64,000 nt of DNA from positions 101,166,010 through 101,230,009 of the forward strand of contig OY294067.1 of the NCBI GenBank assembly GCA_958510875.1. Reading direction: 5' to 3'. Made by a program: the position numbers and the translations under genes. Source of the DNA: Endomychus coccineus (taxonomy: Eukaryota; Arthropoda; Insecta; Coleoptera; Endomychidae). The notes below the pieces were generated by a model, which ran no database searches, was not told the DNA's origin, and was given only the letters and a program-made list of their open reading frames with translations. Below are positions 59,287-64,000 of this stretch, piece by piece; within the stretch, counting starts at the first letter, position 1; the number at the start of each line of letters is the position of its first letter.

Positions 59287-60132
59287 ATTGATAAACTTAT
59301 GCAATTAAATGCATCACCATTGGTCAATTGTTCAATTATTCATCTGCCTTAATTTGTTCTGTACTACCAAAGCTGAACGCATACCTACACCCTACAGTCC
59401 CACAAGAGTATGATTCATGTAACTCTACCTGTAACTCGCGCGATGCCTTAGCAGTACGAAACATATATAGTTTTCGGGCGCCACGCCGTATCTACTGATA
59501 TAATCAAAAATCTTGTAACATATTCTGAGCTTAAGTCAGTTCAGTTTCATTCCTTACATTGAACAAAGTTTCGTTGGAAAAAGATTCATAATGGACAAAT
59601 ACCATAAATCTCGGATTCTTCTCATCGGATTGGAATACATTTGGACCAAAGTATGCATTTTTGAGGATCCTTCCATGTACCGCATTTCCATCCGATATTT
59701 GGTGGCGAGATATTCAATTTGTTCAATAAGGACTTTCAAATAAATTGTTGTAGAAAGTAAACAAAAGAAAAATAACTAGTATTCGAGCCTAATTAGATCA
59801 ATTTTCATTGAAGCGGAAATCTCTATGTCCTATTAACAATTGACCTAATTTGTTTAACATATAAAAAAATATGAACAAGTGCGTCACGGATGAATTATCA
59901 CTTAATCTATGGTCAAAATGTAGTTGGTGACGTGTTTCACGGAACGATTGAGCCTAATAGACCAGTTACTTTTCAGTGAAAGAGATTGATATTTGGAAAA
60001 CATGAATATGATTGTGGGACTGTAGGGTGTAGGTACGCGTTGAACTTTGTTATTACAAAACGAATTAACGTAGGTGAATAATCGACTAATTGACCAATGG
60101 CGTGGCGCGTTGGATTGCATAAGTTTATCAAT
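59287..60132. mobile_element. Foldback-like unit with about 130-bp inverted arms
   Basis: 59287-59420 and 60001-60132 are imperfect reverse complements. The matched blocks are attgataaacttatgcaa, ccattggtcaatt, attattca and tacctacaccctacagtccc. The 580-bp centre has no recognised protein. A non-autonomous DNA element or foldback element fits. No target duplication was identified. Confidence 0.75.
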
Positions 60133-60291
60133 CGACTATAAAATCACGTTAGCTCCAAGAAGATTATAATCGTCACGTTTGATCCTATTTTCACTGGTCC
60201 ATATACTAACTCGGCTTGTAATAATTATTCACAACATGCAGCAACATGATACGTTTGGGAGAAGTAGGTGCTACGATCGGTGATGATTATA

Positions 60292-62620
60292 CAGGGTGTC
60301 CTCGAACTGCGTGGCCAAAATAAAACCGAAGATTCTTTGATTCGAAAAAAAGTTGATGAGCCTTTTTACTTTTGCCTCAAGTGTCTTGTTTAGCCGGTAG
60401 AGGGCTTCAAAGTTGCAAAAATAATTTTGTTTTTTCGATATAACTTGAGAACGTGATGGAGGACTTTTACAATATTTAGCAAGTGATATACTGTCAATAA
60501 TGGCCATTTTTGAAAGTGGAGCACATAGCCTTAGAGACCATAGAAATGGCTCAAACTTGAGGATGTAACAGGAAAAGTGTCCAAAACTTTTTTGTGGTCA
60601 ATGTAATTCACTCGATATTTTTTATGTAGATAGCTTATCTAATTTGAAAACTTTTCTTACTCTTAGAAAATTTTGATAAAATCAACGGATTACCTTGAAA
60701 AAAATAATTTTCGAGTCTCTGCAATTTTGGCTTACTAATTTTACTTGATTAAAATACCTTAGTTGCCTTTGCTTTTCTAATGTCATTTTGTCATTTGAAG
60801 AATTTATTCTCAAAACTGTCAGTTTTTACTTTGCTTTCCGTAAAAATGTTATAAAATTATGGCTCAACATTTCACTTACACTGAAATGGTTGATATGTTA
60901 TTGATTTATGGACTTTGTCGTTGCAATGGCCGGAGAAGGGAAAGATATCCGCATCGCAGAATTCCAAATCGGCAAACCTTCGCGAAACTGGCAAATTTGA
61001 AGCAAATCGCAGAGACACTGGACGCAGACGGACAAGAAGGACGTTAGAGCTCGAAGAAGAGATACTGGAAGCGGTTAAAACTGAACCTGGGATAAGCACA
61101 CTACGTTTGGGACTTCGTATTGGAGCCTCAAAATCATTAGTTCATAATGTACTGGAAGAAGAACTGTTGTATCCCTATCATATTAAAACAGTCCAAGACT
61201 TATTGCCCATGGATCCAGGTCATCGGCTAGATTTCTGTCGGCTTATTGTCCAAAGACAAAACGCAAACCCCAATTTTTGTAGAAGAATTCTGTTCACGGA
61301 CGGAGTTACTTTCACGAGATGTGGTCTTTTTAACCTCCATAATGAACATTTCTATGCTGATGAAAATCCTCATGAAACGGAAGTTACATATTTTCAGAAT
61401 AAAACTAAAATCAATGTTTGGGTTGGAATTGTGGATAACTTTATTATTGGCCCTACCGTTATACCCGATCGATTGAACGGGGAGAACTACTTGAACTTTT
61501 TGGAACAAAGGCTACTTGAACTGTTGGAAGACTTGCCCTTACACATTCGTCGTGGCCTGGTTTATCCATGATGGTGCACCTCCTCATTTCACATTAGCTG
61601 CGAGGCGACATTTGAATGCGGAATATCCAGATCGCTGGATAGGTAGAGGACACGATGCACCAGTGAACTGGCCGGCCCGCTCCCCCTATTTGACGCCCTG
61701 CGACTTCTTTCTATGGGGCGCTTTGAAGTCGAAAGTTTATGCAGCTCCAGTAAACACACGAGAGGAATTGTTGCAACGAATTAATCATGAAGCGGATTTA
61801 TTGAAGAATGATCCTGAAGTACTAGCCAGAGTTCAATCCAATTTCTTGAAACGAATTAATTTGTGTATTCAGGAAAATGGGCAACATTTCGAACAATTGA
61901 TGCCTTAGCGATTTCCCAAAAAGTTTTGTTGTTTCTTTTAATTTGGCATCCATTTTTCCTAAATAATCACATCGTTTCCCCATTTCTATTGTTTTTATTA
62001 TTCGTGTTTTACCGAGATATTAACCATTTCAGTGTTAGTGAAATTTTGAGCCATAATTTTATGAAATTTTCACGGAAAGCAAAGTAAAAACTGACAGTTT
62101 TGAGAATAAATGCTCCAAATGCCAAAATGACATTAGAAAAGCAAAGGCAACTAAGGTATTTTAATCAAGTAAAATTAGTAAGCCTAAATTGCAGAGACTC
62201 GAAAATTAATTTTTTCAAGCTAATCCGTTAATTTTATCAAAATTTTCTAAGAGTAAGAAAAGTTTTCAAATTAGATAAGCTATCTACATACAAAATATCG
62301 AGTGAATTACATCGACCACAAAAAAGTTCTGGACACTTTTCCCGTTACATCCTCAAGTTTGAGCCATTTCTATGGTCTCTAAGGCTTTATGCTCCGCTCT
62401 CAAAAACGCCTATTGTTGACAGTAACTCACCTGATAAATATTGTAAAAGTCCTACATCACGTTCTCAAGTTATACCGAAAAACAAAATTATTTTTGCAAC
62501 TTTAAAGCCCTCTACCGGGTAAACGAGACACTTGAGGCAAAAGTAAAAAGGCTCATCAAATTTTTTTCGAATCAAAGAATCTTCGGTTTTATTTTAGCCA
62601 CGCAGTTCGAGGACACCCTG
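60292..62620 (+). mobile_element. mariner-type element with about 600-bp inverted repeats
   Basis: Starts cagggtgtcctcgaactgcg after a TA (60290-60291), and the mirror image ends at 62620 before a TA (62621-62622). The two ends stay reverse-complementary, with scattered differences, to about 60895 and 62030, so each repeat is roughly 600 bp. The left one covers the start codon and first codons of the transposase. The mirrored right copy follows the stop codon. This is an unusual layout, since most mariners have ends near 30 bp. The two ends can pair along their length. Confidence 0.92.
60859..61908 (+). pseudogene. mariner-type transposase (DDD), two frame breaks
   Basis: Near full-length IS630-Tc1-mariner transposase. 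The first frame (60859) begins MAQHFTYTEMVDMLLIYGLC, the N-terminal HTH type found with many insect copies. It changes frame at about 60980, inside aaaccttcgcgaaact. The second frame has EEEILEAVKTEPGISTLRL (HTH), RILFTDGVTFTRCG (first Asp, about 61285-61320) and NVWVGIVDN. A second frame change near 61555 leads to WFIHDGAPPHFTLAARRHL (second Asp) and WPARSPYLTPCDFFLWGALK (third Asp). I count 43 residues between the second and third Asp, longer than the 34 of classic mariner. All three Asp are present, so only the frame breaks are seen to inactivate it. Confidence 0.9.
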
Positions 62621-62629
62621 TATATATGG

Positions 62630-64000
62630 ATGTCAGGTGAATGAAACAGGAATTCGCAATACTTCCGAAGTTCTTCACAATCGAACTTTTACATTATCCA
62701 GTTTAGGAAAAGTCAAGGTTAATCGAATAAACTGTTTTGATGCTGCGGGTATTTCCGGCTTCATAGTAAAGGTGCTGCGCCAATAAATTGAGAACTTTGC
62801 ACTTTGCATTGATAGATAATTACACACCTCATGTGATAATCCCATTGGATCGTATCTCAGAGCGCTTCAACTTTCTGCGAATTCATACGGAAAGATTAAT
62901 TAATTCTACTTCATGGAGGTTGGAGAATGTAGGCGCTTGGGTTTTCCCAGCCGGTTTGAAATTTCTCATACTCTTTAACGACAACACGGTAGTAGCTAGG
63001 TAACGGATATAACATTTTAAATCCAAAGAAAGTTTCAAACAAGAATTACATCCACCTCTTTTCTTTTCTATGAAGATGGGCGCGTAGTTTACAAAAGAAA
63101 TATCGAGCTGTTCACTTATTGCAGCGAACACATGTCCTACTGTAAATAATAGTGTAGAAAAATACTTCTGTTATTGGTATAGGCGCGTAGTTCCTTGTGA
63201 CCACCTCAAATTTAAAATGTTCACGCTGATTTTAATCAAATGTGACTTTAGTATCATCCTGATGTTGGAAAAACGAGTATCCTGTTGGGATTTGCCGACG
63301 GAATATGCCACTTCAAATTCAAAGACTACTTCTAATTCATAACTATAATCGAATACCTACATCTAATGTAAAAAATATATGCTGTCTTACTAGAGATTAT
63401 GAAATTCAATGAGTGAATTATACAATATGTTCATTGTATTCGGTCTACTGCCATTTAAAGATAAAAAAAGATGAACAATTCCAATAGAACTTGCAGTGGC
63501 GTAGTAGTATTAAAATTTTTTCGGGGAAGGGGGTTGAGTGGGCCCCCCTCAATATATTATTCAATCCGTTAAGTAAGAGTAGGTAACAGATGTTCTTATT
63601 AGAAGAAAGTAGGCTTGTAGATTCCAGAGTATGGAATAATTTCTCTCGTAAGCAAAATATTGTTTTTATTGATTGCTGGTAATGCAGGTACATGGGCATG
63701 CTCAGGACATGTGACAAGGATTGAATTCCACCTAAAATGTTTACACAATAATTCATTATTCCAAACGTCAAATGCCAAAACCACTAGAAATTAACTAGTT
63801 TCAAATAATTATGTATGTTTGGGCCAAAATCTATCATTTCCCCATTTCTTAGCACAGTCTGTAATAGGCAAGAATTACCTGTTCGACGTGTATCCCACCA
63901 TGTAGTATCCATTCTGCGCAAACGCCAGAAATGAAGACAGACAGAATGGTAGTAGCGACGCTAATTGGACATCGTTCGTTACATGTTTATAAATTAGTAA
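62630..64000. other. Unassigned stretch
   Basis: No supported gene. 63490-63560 has cagtggcgtagtagtattaa followed by a G/C-rich run, resembling a hAT end but without a partner. Confidence 0.35.

Noticed and set aside
63490..63560. hAT element end
   Set aside because: Only the start cagtggcgta resembles a hAT end. There is no second end, duplication or transposase.
1..64000. A prokaryotic-type defence, CRISPR or operon system
   Set aside because: No operon-like gene order, no CRISPR-like short spaced repeats. All recognisable genes are eukaryotic transposable elements.

Overview
The window looks like intergenic and intronic DNA of an arthropod, most likely an insect. It is AT-rich, genes are sparse, the introns that can be read are short (about 59 to 85 nt), and almost every recognisable coding stretch is a decayed transposable element. 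The mix includes P-like THAP elements, mariner-type elements, hAT, a Crypton, Penelope-like elements (PLEs) and several non-LTR clades. I cannot assign an order or species. No bacterial, phage or CRISPR-type system is present.

Layout: 1-3400 is AT-rich with a near-perfect hairpin and two exon-like pieces of an unrecognised protein (minus strand). 3660-10790 is a pile of minus-strand non-LTR retrotransposons: a CR1-like 3' end, then an RNase-H-encoding element split by an insertion with a 118-bp tandem repeat, then a second CR1-like reverse transcriptase (RT). 11890-13510 is a Crypton tyrosine recombinase. 14150-16140 is another RNase-H-type non-LTR remnant. 17260-23070 has orphan exons, a short P-like element with 8-bp target duplications, a deleted mariner and a third THAP fragment. 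23880-25350 is a PLE end followed by (TA)n tracts and two large palindromes. 25400-31500 is mostly unassigned.

31560-33620 and 40500-41230 are two 5'-truncated elements with a restriction-like endonuclease (R2/R4/Dong type). 34790-35020 is a mariner-type remnant, 35930-36640 a 162-bp tandem repeat, and 36880-39194 a non-LTR copy with a 9-bp target duplication. 43385-45080 and 53810-55260 are PLE copies, the first carrying a nested RT fragment. 46420-47290 is the 3' end of a non-LTR element, which abuts the only gene-like unit with consistent splicing (47347-49980, minus). A 1786-bp hAT copy sits at the 5' splice site of that gene's last intron. 51512-53146 is a P-like element with an internal deletion, 57690-58620 a pogo-like transposase with a PHD-like finger, 59287-60132 a foldback-type unit, and 60292-62620 a mariner-type element with roughly 600-bp terminal inverted repeats.

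The elements do not form a pathway. The biology here is successive and nested insertion, with decay by internal deletion and frameshift. The most informative sites are the hAT copy at a splice donor, the long-inverted-repeat mariner, the Crypton, and a hammerhead-like motif shared by the PLE copies. Host gene calls are weak apart from 47347-49980, whose function I cannot name.
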